Assembly (NCBI RefSeq): GCF_003086295.3
Contig: NC_092048.1
Location: forward strand, 85,788,626-85,852,625
Length of the DNA stretch: 64,000 bases
DNA from: Arachis hypogaea
Taxonomy: Eukaryota; Streptophyta; Magnoliopsida; Fabales; Fabaceae
Direction: 5' to 3'
Shown here: in pieces, positions 22,176-32,845 of the stretch
Position numbering within the stretch: position 1 is the stretch's first letter
Layout: each line of letters opens with the position of its first letter
Program-made: the position numbers and the translations under genes
Notes under the pieces: model-generated
Told to the model about the DNA's origin: nothing
Seen by the model: only the letters and a program-made list of their open reading frames with translations
Database searches by the model: none

Positions 22176-23674
22176 TGGTATGCAAAATCGTGATCGTTCC
22201 TTCCTTGGTAACGGCGTCAAAAACTTAATACGCATGTTCATAATTTTAGGCAGATTTCAAATGGTTATGGTGAATTGATAATTAAAATATAATTAAAATA
22301 TAAAATAGGATAGAAATACTTATGAAATTCATTGGTGAGAATTTCAGATAAGCGTATAGAGATGCTTTTGTTCGTCCTGAACCTCTGCTTCCTGTTGTCT
22401 TCATCCAATCATTCCTACTCCTTTCCATGGCAAGCTTTATGTAGCGCATCACCGTTGTCAATGGCTACTTCCCGTCCTCTCAGTGAAAATGGTCCCAGAT
22501 GTGCTGTCACCGCACGGCTAATCATCTGTCGGTTCTCGATCATACTGGAATAGGATTCAGTAATCCTTTTACGTCTGTTACTACGCCAACACTCGCGAGT
22601 TTGAAGTTCGTCACAGCCATCCCTTCTCAGATCCTACTCGGAATACCACAGACAAGGTTTAGACTTTCCGGATCTTAAGAATGGCCACCAATAATTCTAG
22701 CCTATACCACGAAGACTCTGATCATAGATCAGGAGTCTAAGAGATATGCATTCAAGCTTGTTTGCATGTAGAACGGAAGTGTTTGTCAGGCAAGCGTTCA
22801 TAAGTGAGAATGATGATGAGTGTCACATAATCATCACATTCATCATGTTCTTGTGTGCGAATGAATATCTTAGAGAAGAAATAGGCTCGAATTGAATAGA
22901 AAAACAATAGTACTTTGCATTAATTCATGAGGAACAGCAGAGCTCCACACCTTAATCTATGGTGTGTAGAATCTCTACCGTTGAAAATACATAAGTGATA
23001 ATGGTCCAGGCATGGCCGAATGGCCAGCCTCCCAAAGAGGGTTCAATCATCAAAACATGATCAAAAGATCAGATCTAAAAACAATAGTAAAAAGTTCTAT
23101 TTATACTAAACTAGTTACTAGGGTTTACAGAGATGAGTAAATGATGCAGAAATCTACTTCTGGGCCCACTTGGTGTGTGCTTGGGCTGAGCATTGAAGCT
23201 TTCACCTGTAGAGGTCTTCCTTGGAGTTAAACGCCAGTTTGTAACCTATTTCTGGCGTTTAACTCCAGAATAGGGCAGAAAGCTGGTGTTGAACGCTAGT
23301 TTGTGTCATCTAAACTCGAGTAAAGTATGGACTATTATATATTTCTGGAAAGCCTTGGATGTCTACTTTCCAACGCAATTGAGAATGCACCATTTGGACT
23401 TCTATAGCTCCATAAAATCCACTTTGAGTGCAAGGAGGTCAGAATCCAACAGCATTTGTAGTCCTTCTTCAACCTCTGAATCTGATTTTTGCTCAAGTCC
23501 CTCAATTTCAGCCAGAAATTACCTGAAATCACAAAAAAACACACAAACTCATAGTAAAGTCCAGAAATGTGAATTTTATTTAAAAACTAATAAAAATATA
23601 CTAAAAACTAACTAAACTATACTAAAAAGTATGTAAAAATACTGCCAAAAAGCGTATAAATTATCCGCTCATCA
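22176..23674 (-). repeat. Element C, 5' LTR, with a short deletion
   Basis: This 1499-bp LTR matches 14689-16357 but lacks about 150 bp near its right end in the element's sense, just after ATAATTTTAG (about 22249). The palindromic array is at about 23225-23305. Confidence 0.9.
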
Positions 23675-23679
23675 GCAGG

Positions 23680-24311
23680 CAGAAGTCTCAAATAGAGAAA
23701 TAAAGTGAATCCTAGAACGGACTGTAAGTACCCGTAGGAGGGATTTGGCAAGAAGTCTGGATGATGCTCTGTGGGCATACAGAACTGCATTCAAGACTCC
23801 CATAGGGACCTCTCCATACCAGCTTGTGTATGGAAAATCCTGCCATCTGCCAGTGGAACTGGAATACAAAACCTACTGGGCAACCAAATTCCTGAACCTT
23901 GATGCTAAGGTAGCTGGAGAGAAAAGATTACTCCAGTTGAATGAGCTGGAGGAGTTCAGACTCAATGCTTTCGAAAATGCTAAAATTTACAAGGAGAAAG
24001 CAAAAAGGTGGCATGACAGAAAGCTGTCATCTAGATTCTTTGATCTAGGATAGAAGGTTCTGTTGTTTAACTCTAGGCTCAGATTGTTCCCTGGGAAATT
24101 CAAATCCCGGTGGAAGGGACCATATGTGATTACAAGTGTGTCACCATATGGATATGTAGAGCTTTAGGATATTGACTCTGACAAAAAGTTCATTATTAAT
24201 GGATAGAGAGTTAAACATTATCTTGAAGGAAATGTTGAGCAAAAAATAAAAAGCTTAGTAAAAGTCCAGCTAAAGATGGTAAAGAAGCGCTTGCTGGGAG
24301 GCAACCCAGCT
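23680..24311 (+). pseudogene. pol: pol part 6 of element A: integrase C-terminus and GPY domain
   Basis: The catalytic Glu codon is at 23682-23684 (EVSNREIK). TGA at 23706-23708 and TAG at 24051-24053 interrupt the frame. [20 protein letters not shown] and [13 protein letters not shown] are typical of plant Ty3/gypsy integrases, and WKGPYVIT marks the GPF/Y module thought to contact chromatin or DNA. The end reads, in one frame, EALAGRQP, which overlaps the hairpin at 24293-24310. Confidence 0.92.
24293..24310 (+). other. End-of-pol hairpin, element A
   Basis: GCTGGG (24293-24298), loop AGGCAA, CCCAGC (24305-24310) form a perfect 6-bp stem just after GAAGCGCTT. Counterparts with different but still paired outer bases are at 48964-48981, 40098-40115, 19459-19476 and 62154-62171. 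Confidence 0.8.
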
Positions 24312-24455
24312 ATTATCAATTAGATGTTTATAACAATTATATGAGTCTATTTAATTTTATTATTCATGTTATTTAATACATTTCAGTGAATAAGTCAGGA
24401 AAATGGAGGTTCAAAACATAAAACAAAAGAATCACAGAGAAAAAGAGCTCACTAG

Positions 24456-24705
24456 CATCAAAACGCCAGTGAAAGGGCGTTTTGGGCGTTAAACGCCAGA
24501 AAAGGTATCATTCTGGGCGTTAAACGCCAGAAACAGCAACATCCTGGGCGTTCAGAAAAAAAAGCCCAGTAACAAAGGATTTCTGGCATTTAACGCCAGC
24601 CAGGGTACCTGGCTGGGCATTGAACGCCCAAAATGGCCACCAGATGGGCGTTAAATGCCATAATGGCTATCATTCTGGGCGTTTAACGCCTGAGCAGCAA
24701 GGGGG
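24456..24705. repeat. Palindromic GGCGTTAAACGCC array, element A internal
   Basis: About seven units of 30-37 bp share the core GGGCGTTAAACGCCAG. They lie between the end-of-pol hairpin and the aORF. Confidence 0.85.
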
Positions 24706-25169
24706 AGGTAATTTCGTTTCCAATTCAATTTTTTTCAAATTTTCATGTTTTAATTCATAATTTTATGCATAAAAATGTTACAAATATTCATCTTTCAATT
24801 TCCAATTCAAAAAATTAATAATCTTATAAATTCTTTTCAATTCCTTTTTAAAATGTTTTTAAAAACTCATTTATCTTTCTAATTTCTTTCCAAATCTTTT
24901 TAATTCATCTATACTATCTTCTCTTAGGTGCATTAACAAAAATATTTCAGATTTAACCTCCTCATATCTTTTTCAAATCATTTAAATTCTACAAAAATCT
25001 TAACTTTTTCATATCATGTTTATTTTTTTCAATCATATCTTTCTATCTTCTCTTTTTCTAAAAATTCGAAACCCATTCCCTCCCTCCCTTTTAAATATAC
25101 ATTCGGCCAGCCCCTTTTCACCCATCATTCGAATCCTTCTCTCCATCTAGTCATCTTCTTTCTTTTTAT
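24706..25169 (+). other. AT-rich spacer before the aORF, element A
   Basis: The stretch is pyrimidine- and AT-rich with no open frame. It resembles a 5' untranslated leader for the aORF. Confidence 0.5.
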
Positions 25170-25205
25170 TTTGCTTGAGGGCAAGCAAATCTCTAAGTTT
25201 GGTGT
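25170..25205 (+). other. Hairpin plus TAAGTTTGGTGT module upstream of aORF, element A
   Basis: TTTGCTTG (25170-25177), loop AGGG, CAAGCAAA (25182-25189) form a perfect 8-bp stem, followed by TAAGTTTGGTGT (25194-25205). The aORF ATG is at 25243. The same type of module stands before the 3' LTR at 27510-27547. Confidence 0.8.
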
Positions 25206-25242
25206 GATTTCCGTGATCTCTGAGCTAAAACAAACTAATCTT

Positions 25243-26374
25243 ATGGCGCCCAAAGGAAGCCAAACCACTTCAAGAGACAAGAAAAAAAGCAATCCAAAAC
25301 CATGTTGGATGCATGAGAATTTCTACACCAAAGAACATGCAGACCATTATTTCAAAATTGTGTGCAGAAGATCAGTGATCCCGGAAGTTAAGTTCAATCT
25401 GAAAGAAGATGAATACCCGGAGATCCAAGAGGAGATTCAAAACAGGGGCTGGAAAGTCCTGGCTAATCCTGAGATACATGTTAGAAGAAACATGATCCAA
25501 GAATTCTATGCAAATCTGTGGATGACGGATAAGCAAAGATTAGAGGGAACTGCCTTCCACTCCTTTCGGACTATGGTCAGAGGGAAGATTATTTACTTCC
25601 ACTTTGACAAAGTGAGAGAAGTTCTCAAGCTTCCTCAACTACAAAATGATCCAGAATCCTTTAACAGGAGAATGGCCAATGATAAAAGGCTAGATCAAGT
25701 TCTAGAGGACATATGCCTCCCTGGAACTAAGTGGATTACTAATACAAAAGGTGTCCCAAACCAGCTAAAGAGAGGAGATCTCAAACCAGTTGCTAGAGGT
25801 TGGCTGGATTTCATTGGGCGTTCTGTACTCCCAACCAGCAACCGTTCTAAAGTCACTGTCAAGAGAGCAGTGATGATTCACTGTATTATGCTGGGGAAAG
25901 AAGTAGAGATTCATCAGCTGATTCCTGGTAAAATTTACATATTTGCAAACAAGGAATCCACTGATGCTAAATTGACTTACCCAAGCTTGATTAGTCTGTT
26001 ATGTAAAGATGCTGGGGGTAGAGATGGGTGTGGATGAATACATCCCAGTTGAATGTCCAATCACCAAAAAGGGGACGGATGGACCTCAAATTCAAGACAA
26101 CCCCATCAAGAGGAGGGTGTATGAGCTCCTCCCAGAAATTTCTCAATTTGAATATTGGGCCCGCTTAGAAGCATTTGTCACCAAGCTACAAGAATCTATG
26201 GATCAACTCAAAGAAGAGCAGCAGAATCAAAACAGCATGCTCTGCAAATTGCTCAAGGAACAAGAGAAACAAGGGCGTGAGATACAGGAGCTAAAGCGCC
26301 AGAAGCTGCCCCTTGAAGAGCTAGACGTCCCACAGATTGGAGGAGCATGTATCTCCCAAAATAAAGGTTGTTGA
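25243..26374 (+). pseudogene. Post-pol ORF (aORF) of element A, one frameshift
   Basis: This is a homologue of the C protein (17524-18675). It starts MAPKGSQTTSRDKKKS and keeps EFYANLWMTDK, VARGWLDFIGRSVLPTSNRS and IMLGKEVEIHQLIP. An upstream in-frame ATG at 25171 exists, but it lies inside the hairpin and has no counterpart in C or J. A run of five G at 26014-26018 separates two frames, the second continuing to 26374 with a likely coiled coil (LEAFVTKLQESMDQLKEEQQ and onward). Apart from this break the protein is about as long as in C (roughly 377 aa). Function unknown. Confidence 0.85.
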
Positions 26375-27509
26375 GTCCTAATTCTGTGATAACTTTTGTT
26401 ATTAGAGACCTATTTTAAAAGTTACATGAGCATTAGTATTAGAGTCATTTATTTTTATGTCTTTAATTTCCTTTCCTTTATTGTTATTTGTCTTCTTTTA
26501 TGTTTAGTTTCTGTCTTGTTTTTATCATTATTACATGATTATTAGTGTTTGGTGTCTATGTCTTAAAGCTATGAATGATTCCATGAATCCCTCACCTTTC
26601 TTAAAAGAAAAATGTTTTTATTTGCAAAAGAACAAGAAGTGCATAATTTCGAAATTTATCTTGAAATTAGTTTAATTATTTTGATGTGGTGACAATACTT
26701 CTTGTTTTCTGAATGCATGCTTGAACAGTGCATATTTTTTATAGTGAAGTTTATGAATGTTAAAATTGTTGGCTCTTGAAAGAATAATGAAATAAGAAAA
26801 ATGTTATTGATAATCTGAAAAATCATAAAATTGATTCTTGAAGCAAGAAAAAGTAGTGAAAAACACAAAGGTTGCAAAAAAAAAATAGCAAAAAAATAAA
26901 GAAAAAGAAAAAGCAAGCAGAAAAAGCCAATATCTCTTTAAACTAAAAGGCAAGGGTAAAAAGGATCCAAGGCTTTGAGCATTAATGGATAGGAGGTCCC
27001 AAAGGAATAAAATCCTAGCCTAAGTGGCTAATTCAAGTTGTCCCTAACCATGTACTTGTGTCATGAAGGTCCAAGTGAAAAGCTTGAGACTGAGTAGTTA
27101 AAGTCGTGGTCCAAAGCAAAAAGAGTGTGCTTAAGAGCTCTGGGCACCTCTAAATGGGGACTCTAGCAAAGCTGAGTCATAATCTGAAAAGGTTCACCCA
27201 GTCATGTGTTTGTGGCATTTATGTATCCGGTGGTAATACTGGAAAACAAAATGCTTAGGGTCACGGCCAAGACTCATAAAGTAGCTGTGTTCAAGAATCA
27301 ACATACTGAACTAGGAGAATCAATGACACTATCTGAATTCTAAGTTCCTATGGATGCTAATCATTCTGAACTTCAAAGGATAAAGTGAGATGCCAAAACT
27401 GTTCAGAAGCAAAAAGCTACTAGTCCCGCTCATCTAATTGGAACTAAGTTTCATTGATATTTTTGAAATTTATTGTATTTTCTCTTCTTTTTATCCTATT
27501 TTATTTTTA
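26375..27509 (+). other. 3' untranslated region of element A
   Basis: No conserved frame is seen. The region carries a purine-rich tract (about 26875-26930) and sequence shared in reverse with C, J, K and B. Confidence 0.7.
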
Positions 27510-27547
27510 GTTGCTTCGGGACAAGCAACAATTTAAGTTTGGTATTG
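27510..27547 (+). promoter_or_regulatory. Hairpin and PPT-position motif, element A
   Basis: GTTGCTT, loop CGGGAC, AAGCAAC form a 7-bp stem (27510-27529). AATTTAAGTTTGGTATTG then leads directly into the LTR. This is where the plus-strand primer (PPT) should lie, although the motif is less purine-rich than usual. Confidence 0.75.
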
Positions 27548-29193
27548 TGATGAACGAATAATTTATATCCTTTTTGGCATTGTTTTTACATAGTTTTTAG
27601 GATGTTTTAGTTACTTTTTATTATGTTTTTATTAGTTTTTATGCAAAAATCACATTTTTGGACTTTACTATGAGTTTGTGCATTTTTTTTGTAATTTCAG
27701 GTATTTTCTGGCTAAAATTGAGGGACCTGAGCAAAAATATGATTCAGAGGCTGAGAAAGGACTGTAGATGCTGTTAGATTCTGACCCTCCTACATTCGAA
27801 GTGGATTTTCTGGAGCTACAGAAGCTCAATTGGCACGCTCTCAATTGCGTTGGAAAGTAGACATTTTGGGCTTTCCAGCAATATATAATAGTCCATACTT
27901 TGTCCGAGATTTGATGGCCCAAATTGGCATTAATGTCAGCTACAGACCCTTTTCTGGCGTAAAACGCCAGAACTGGCACCAGAACTGGAGTTAAACGCCC
28001 AAACTGGAACCCAAGCTAGCGTTTAACTCCAAGAATGGCCTATGCACATGAAAGCTTGAATGCTCAGCCCTAGCATACACCAAGTGGACCCTGAAAGTGG
28101 ATTTCTGCACTATCTGCACTTAGTTACTCATTTTCTGTAAACCTAGGTTACTATTTTAGTATAAAAACTACTTTTAGAGATTCATTTTGTAACTCATGAC
28201 AATTTACATTTCATATTGTATCTTCTACAGCATGAGCCTCTAAACCCCATAGGTGGGGGTGAGGAGCTCTGTTGTGTCTCAATAGATTAATGCAATTACT
28301 ATTGTTTTCTATTCAATCACGCTTGATTCTGTTCTAAGATACTCATTCGTACTTCAATATAGAGAATATGATGATCCGTGACACTCATCATCATTTTCAG
28401 ATTTATGAACGCGTGCTTGACAACCACTCCCATTCTACCTGAGCTCAACGTAGTCATTGGGCGACATCTTGAGTACATATCTCTTGGGTTTCTAATCCAC
28501 AGACCGAGTCCGTGGGATTAGAACCTTCGTGGTAGAGGCTAGAACCAATTGGCAGCATTCTTGGGATCTGAAAAGTCTAAACCTTGTCTGTGGTATTCTG
28601 AGTAGGATCTGGAAAGGGATGACTGTGACGAGCTTCAAACTCACGAATGTTGGGTGCAGTGACAGTGTGCAAAAGGATAGAGAGATCCTATTCCGACACA
28701 AGTGAGAACCGACAGATGATTAGCTGTGTAGTAGCTGTACCTGGTATTTTTCATCTGAGACGAAAAATCCGATAGTTGATTAGCCATGCAGAAACCACAC
28801 CTGATATTTTTTATCCGAGAGGACAGATGGTAGCCATTGACAATGCTGATCCACCAATATACATCTTGCCATTGAAGGAAGCCATGCGTGTTTAGAGAAG
28901 AAGACAGTAGGAAAGCAGAGATTCAGACGACAGAGCATCTCCGGAACCTCAACCTATTCCTCATCACTGAATCACAAGTACCATTTATTTCATGTTATTT
29001 ATTTTTCATAACAAAAATCATTTTTATCATTAATCTCCTGACTAAGATTTACAAGATAACCATAGCTTGCTTCAAGCCGGCAATCTCCATGGGATCGACC
29101 CTTACTCACGTAAGGTATCACTTGGACGACCTAGTACACTTGCTGGTTAGTTGTGCGGAGTTGTGAAAAGTGTAATCACAATTTCATGCACCA
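27548..29193 (+). repeat. Element A, 3' LTR
   Basis: The 1646-bp LTR runs from TGATGAACGA to TGCACCA. It contains the shared module (about 27795-27905), a short palindromic array (about 27950-28035) and a TATA-like box. The following TTATG would be the right target duplication; the left copy is outside the window. Confidence 0.88.
28160..28168 (+). promoter_or_regulatory. TATA-like box in A LTR
   Basis: TATAAAAAC lies in the middle of the LTR, at the position equivalent to TATAAATAGG at 63705-63714 in LTR I. Confidence 0.45.
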
Positions 29194-29802
29194 TTATGCT
29201 TTAAGATGAATCTTGTGATGGATATGATGTTCTAGGATTGCCTCTGGCATCCTGGAGTCTTATATCTTACATCACTGGGCACTGCTACCATACTGAGAAC
29301 ATACCATATTCTGTTATTATTTTTCAGATGCAGGTCGCAACCCACCTCGGTAAGTTGCTTCGATGCTGACAGAGTGGAGGATCCTGGATATATTTTGGAG
29401 TCTTTTTGCTTATTTTGTTTATATCTCTCACTTTTGTATTTATTTTCGCCTAAAGGCTTATTTTGAGAGAAAAACTTGTATAAGCTATTTTAACTTTCAC
29501 ATTTCTGTATTGTCTGTATATAGCTAGCCGGCCTAAACTCTGTGAGCTGTGGCTAGATCTTTACATTATTATACTCTGATATTTTGTTATATTATACCTA
29601 TATCTTGTCCGTTAAGTTTGTTGTTTCGTGTGTACGTTTTGCGCTTTTCAAATCCTATTTTTGAGCTGTATCCTTCATCAGGCTTCTAGAATATATTACT
29701 TCTTCTATATATAAATATGTATAAGCTTTAGAATTGTCGTAACCTTTGATTAACCTTTGCTTTACGATGCGAGGTAAGGCTTAGGCTAATTAGGGTGTTA
29801 CA
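29194..29802 (+). repeat. G-family 5' LTR, terminal part
   Basis: The LTR ends TTAGGGTGTTACA at 29802, directly before a tRNA-Met PBS. It matches parts of 54499-55782 and 60061-60265. Element A is inserted in it, so its upstream part lies left of the window. Confidence 0.8.
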
Positions 29803-29807
29803 TTTAG

Positions 29808-29819
29808 TGGTATCAGAGC
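29808..29819 (+). promoter_or_regulatory. Primer-binding site, initiator tRNA-Met, G family
   Basis: TGGTATCAGAGC is the classic plant iMet primer site. It lies 5 nt after the LTR, which shows that G is a different lineage from the tRNA-Asp-primed A, B, C, F and J. Confidence 0.9.
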
Positions 29820-30026
29820 GGTTTGTCCTCGTGAGCCTGAGGGATGGACCGATTGTGCTTCAATCTATAATTCTGTGTCTTTTTCTTTGATGCTATTAGC
29901 CTATTTATTTGATATATGCATAGCATGCTTGTTTGTGAGTGCCATTTGGGATAACTGAAGCACTAGGCTTTTGATATTGAGACTGATCACCTTGATATTG
30001 ATTGTTTGCTGTAGACAGGAACCCTA

Positions 30027-30136
30027 ATGGCCACTCGCAGATGAGGTCGTACGCGTTCACGAGCAGAGAGTAGAAATGAGCGACCGGCCGATAACCATGC
30101 TAAACTCATGGCGGCAATGGCTAACCTTGCGAATAC
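30027..30136 (+). pseudogene. gag: First codons of a G-family gag
   Basis: ATG at 30027 opens MATRR, then TGA at the sixth codon where CGA (Arg) is likely, then GRTRSRAESRNERPADNHAK. Alternating basic residues and the position about 200 nt after the PBS fit the start of a chromovirus-type gag. The rest is cut off by the LTR fragment at 30137. The lineage is inferred from context only. Confidence 0.6.
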
Positions 30137-31145
30137 TGATTCACCCGAAAATTGTTTCTCAACAATTTTCTACCGGCAAGTGCACCGGATTGTCGTCAAG
30201 TAAAAACTCACTATAGAGTGAGGTCAAATCCCACAGGGATTGGTTGGTTGATCAATGTTAATTGGAGAATTGTTCTAGTTGAGCAAAATTAGATTTAGTT
30301 GAGAATTGCAGAATGTAAATTGGCAGGAAACTTAAATTGCAAGAAATTAAATGACAGAAATAAAATTGCGGGAAATTAAATGACAGAAGCTTAAATTGCA
30401 AGAAATTAAATGGGAATGGGGATTAAGCATGAAATTAAAGAGCAGAATGTAAATAGAATGGGTAGATCAGAGATGGGGATCCATTGGGTTTCAGGAGATA
30501 TTGAATTCTCTGGGTCAAATCATTTTCATCTCTTCCTCAATCAATGCATTCATTGATCTCCTTGGCAATCTAATCTCTCTAAGCATGAACAATTTCCCGA
30601 TTCCTTGATTTAAGTGCTCATAGAAAGAGATGAAGTTTGGTCACTGATTATACCACACAAATTCATAGATCAAAGTATTGGTAGGATTACATGTCACTAT
30701 ATCCATCCAAACCCAATCTAATCCAATGTGAGAAAGCATTTCTAGCATGATCTCTTCATTCCTCTTCCAAGGTTCAGAGGAGATCCAATTATGAATAGCT
30801 TCTTTCCCAAGACAACTATCCAATTGGATGAAGAACGAAAGCTTTCTAGTAAAATCAAGAGAAAAGAAAGAAGAAGAAGAATGAAAATTAATATTGATCC
30901 ATTGAATTACACAGAGCTCCCTAACCCAATGAAGTGGGGTTAGTTGGTCATAGATCAATTCAAATTACAAAGAAAGAAAAAAAGTGCAGAAAACAGAAAC
31001 TAAAAGAAAAGTGCAGAAATTAAAATCTGGGTCTGAACCCCCAGAGCCCCCTTTCAGGGTCTTCCGAGAGCTCCTTTAATCTTGAGCAATTCTTCTATTT
31101 ATATCATTCTTTCTCATCTTCAATTGGATCAAGTATTTGGATGTG
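30137..31145 (-). repeat. Truncated B-like LTR (L1)
   Basis: It begins TGATTCACCC and shares with B the stretches CGGCAAGTGCACCGGATTGTCGTC-like, the CAATCAATGCATTCATTGATC block and the downstream order, but is clearly diverged. It ends where a second similar LTR begins. Confidence 0.75.
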
Positions 31146-31789
31146 TAATGCACGGAAAACTTGTCTCTCAACAAATTCCCCTTCGGCAAGTGTACCGAAT
31201 TTGTCGTCAAGTAAAAACTCACAATAGAGCGAGGTCGAATCCCACAGGGATTGATTGATCAAGCAACTTTAATTAGAGGAATGTTCTAGTTGAGCGAATC
31301 CAGAATTTGAGTTGAGAATTGCAGAAAATTTAATGGCGGGAAAGTAAATAACAGAAAAGTAAATGCTAGAAATAAAAAGCTGAATGTAAATGACAGAAAA
31401 TAAATTGCAGAATCTTAAATGGGGATGGGGTAATTGCTCATAAAAGTAAATGACAGAAATTAAAGAGAATGGGTAAGATCAGAAATGGGGAGTTCATTGG
31501 GCTTAGGAGATGTTGCATTCTCCGGATCAATTTCATTTTCATCTCTTCCTCAATCAATGCACTCATTGATCTCCTTAGCAATCTTAAGTGATTGAATTAC
31601 AATTTCTTGTAATTCAATCTCTCAAATCTTGATCAATAGCCAATTCCTTGGTCAATTGCTCATGAGAAGAGATGAAGTATGGTCACTGATTATACCACAT
31701 GCATTTCCCAAATCAAGTGTTGAGAGGATTATAGTCACATATCCATCCAAACCCAATTTGGTCCAGCATGAGAAAGCATTTCTAGCATG
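31146..31789 (-). repeat. Truncated B-like LTR (L2)
   Basis: It starts TAATGCACGG and repeats the L1/B order (CCGAATTTGTCGTC, CAATCAATGCACTCATTGAT, GAAAGCATTTCTAGCATGATC), then is cut off by element D near 31789. L2 probably inserted into L1; a later deletion removed both right-hand parts. Confidence 0.75.
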
Positions 31790-32845
31790 ATCTTGGGATT
31801 GGATTTCGTTGATAGGGACCTAGGAAGGATTAACATCTCATGGGTTAAAGAGTTTTACTGTAACTTCTTCCGAGTGAACTTGGAATCAGTGCACGTAAGG
31901 GGTAGAGAGATTATGATCACTGAAGAGGCTATAGGGGATGCACTGCTTTGCAGAGTTGGTACTCCTGAGACCTGTGCCTACCAGCAGGCAGAGGTGGCTA
32001 TTCTCTCCATGACTTTTGATTATGAGGTGCTTAGGTGCGTGATTGCTACACCAGATGCTCTCTGGGTGATGGATGCGAACAAAAAGAAGCCTAAGGGGAT
32101 GCTATCTGCATATCTGTCTAGGGAGGTTAGGACCTGGCAGCAGATCTTTGCCCACTACGTCCTGCCCACCACTCACTTCTCAGAGATTCCGATGGATATA
32201 CTGATTCTGATTGGGTGTGTCATGGAAGGGAAAGAGGTGTATTTCCCCCAGCTGATTAGGCATAGCATGTGGAGAGCTCACATCCGCAGCTTGCTACCGT
32301 TTCCTACGCTGGTTACTAGTTTGGCTGAGCTAGCTGATGTCCCATGGGAGGACGATGATGCGACACCACCACCCCTAGATGACGACGACAAGGAAGTTAC
32401 TATTTCATGGGGTGGATGGGTGCACGAGAAGCCCTCGGCCAGACGTCGTTCTAGGGCTAGAGCGGCAGTTGAGGCAGTAGGACCCTCTTCTTCCACAGCA
32501 GCAGCAGCAGCATCCTTACCAACACCACCACCAACACCTGAGCCGACTTATCTGTTGGTGCGGAACCTTCTTCGCTTCATGGTGCGCTTCGAGCGTCGTG
32601 TCATGTGACGTCTTGACCGCATAGACCAGGTGTTTGCATCACAGGACATTGAGCTTCCTCCACTTCCAGACTCTCCCGCCTCTGACGAGCAGGACCAGGA
32701 GGAGGAGCATAGCGAGGAGGCGACACAGCAGGAGACACCACTAGAGACGCATACCACCACTGAGGTCCAGCAGCCTCCTGAGGTCCAGCATGACATTCCG
32801 CAGCCAGTACCTGAGCCACAGCCAGTACCACCTCCAGTCCTATAG
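31790..32845 (+). pseudogene. Post-pol ORF of element D, 5'-truncated with one internal stop
   Basis: The frame is open from the truncation point. It shares with the A and C proteins VKEFYCNF (C: VQEFYANA), VHVRGREIM, then YVLPTTHFSEIPMD and IGCVMEGKEVYFPQLI (A: SVLPTSNRS and IMLGKEVEIHQLI). A TGA at 32606-32608, likely once CGA, interrupts a frame that otherwise continues to 32845. The C-terminus is rich in Pro, Glu and Gln with Asp runs (PPPLDDDDKE) and lacks the clear coiled coil of C. This is a diverged member of the same family; function unknown. Confidence 0.75.

Larger units (their letters stand above)
14689..23674 (-). mobile_element. Element C: non-autonomous Athila-type element (gag, protease, aORF; no RT or integrase)
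   Basis: The element is 8986 bp, flanked by perfect GCAGG target duplications (14684-14688 and 23675-23679). On the - strand the order is LTR, PBS, leader, broken gag, broken protease, hairpin, palindromic array, intact aORF, untranslated region, PPT-position motif, LTR. RT, RNase H and integrase are absent: the sequence passes from the end of protease straight to the end-of-pol hairpin. It is inserted in the integrase core of A. Confidence 0.93.
1..29193 (+). mobile_element. Element A: Athila-like Ty3/gypsy retrotransposon, 5' LTR outside window
   Basis: Reading the + strand gives gag, protease, RT, RNase H, integrase, a post-pol ORF and a 3' LTR, the order expected of Athila-type Ty3/gypsy elements. 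RT wording such as CIDYRRLNTATRKDHF and VFMDDFSVFG, and a protease with D-L-G in place of D-T/S-G, fit that clade. Two later elements (4180-14301 and 14689-23674) split the integrase, each flanked by a 5-bp target duplication. Many stops and frameshifts show that A is dead. It lies inside an LTR of another family, whose sequence resumes at 29194. Confidence 0.93.

Noticed and set aside
24456..24705. The regular spaced palindromes were considered as a CRISPR-like array.
   Set aside because: The units are imperfect, the spacers are similar to each other, and the setting is a plant retrotransposon.
30137..31789. Considered as a third complete B element.
   Set aside because: Only LTR-like sequence is present, in two truncated copies. 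There is no internal region, PBS or target duplication.
31787..32608. The ATG at 31787 as a true start codon of the D aORF.
   Set aside because: It lies at or before the junction with the truncated LTR L2, and homology to the A and C proteins begins mid-domain. The gene is 5'-truncated.
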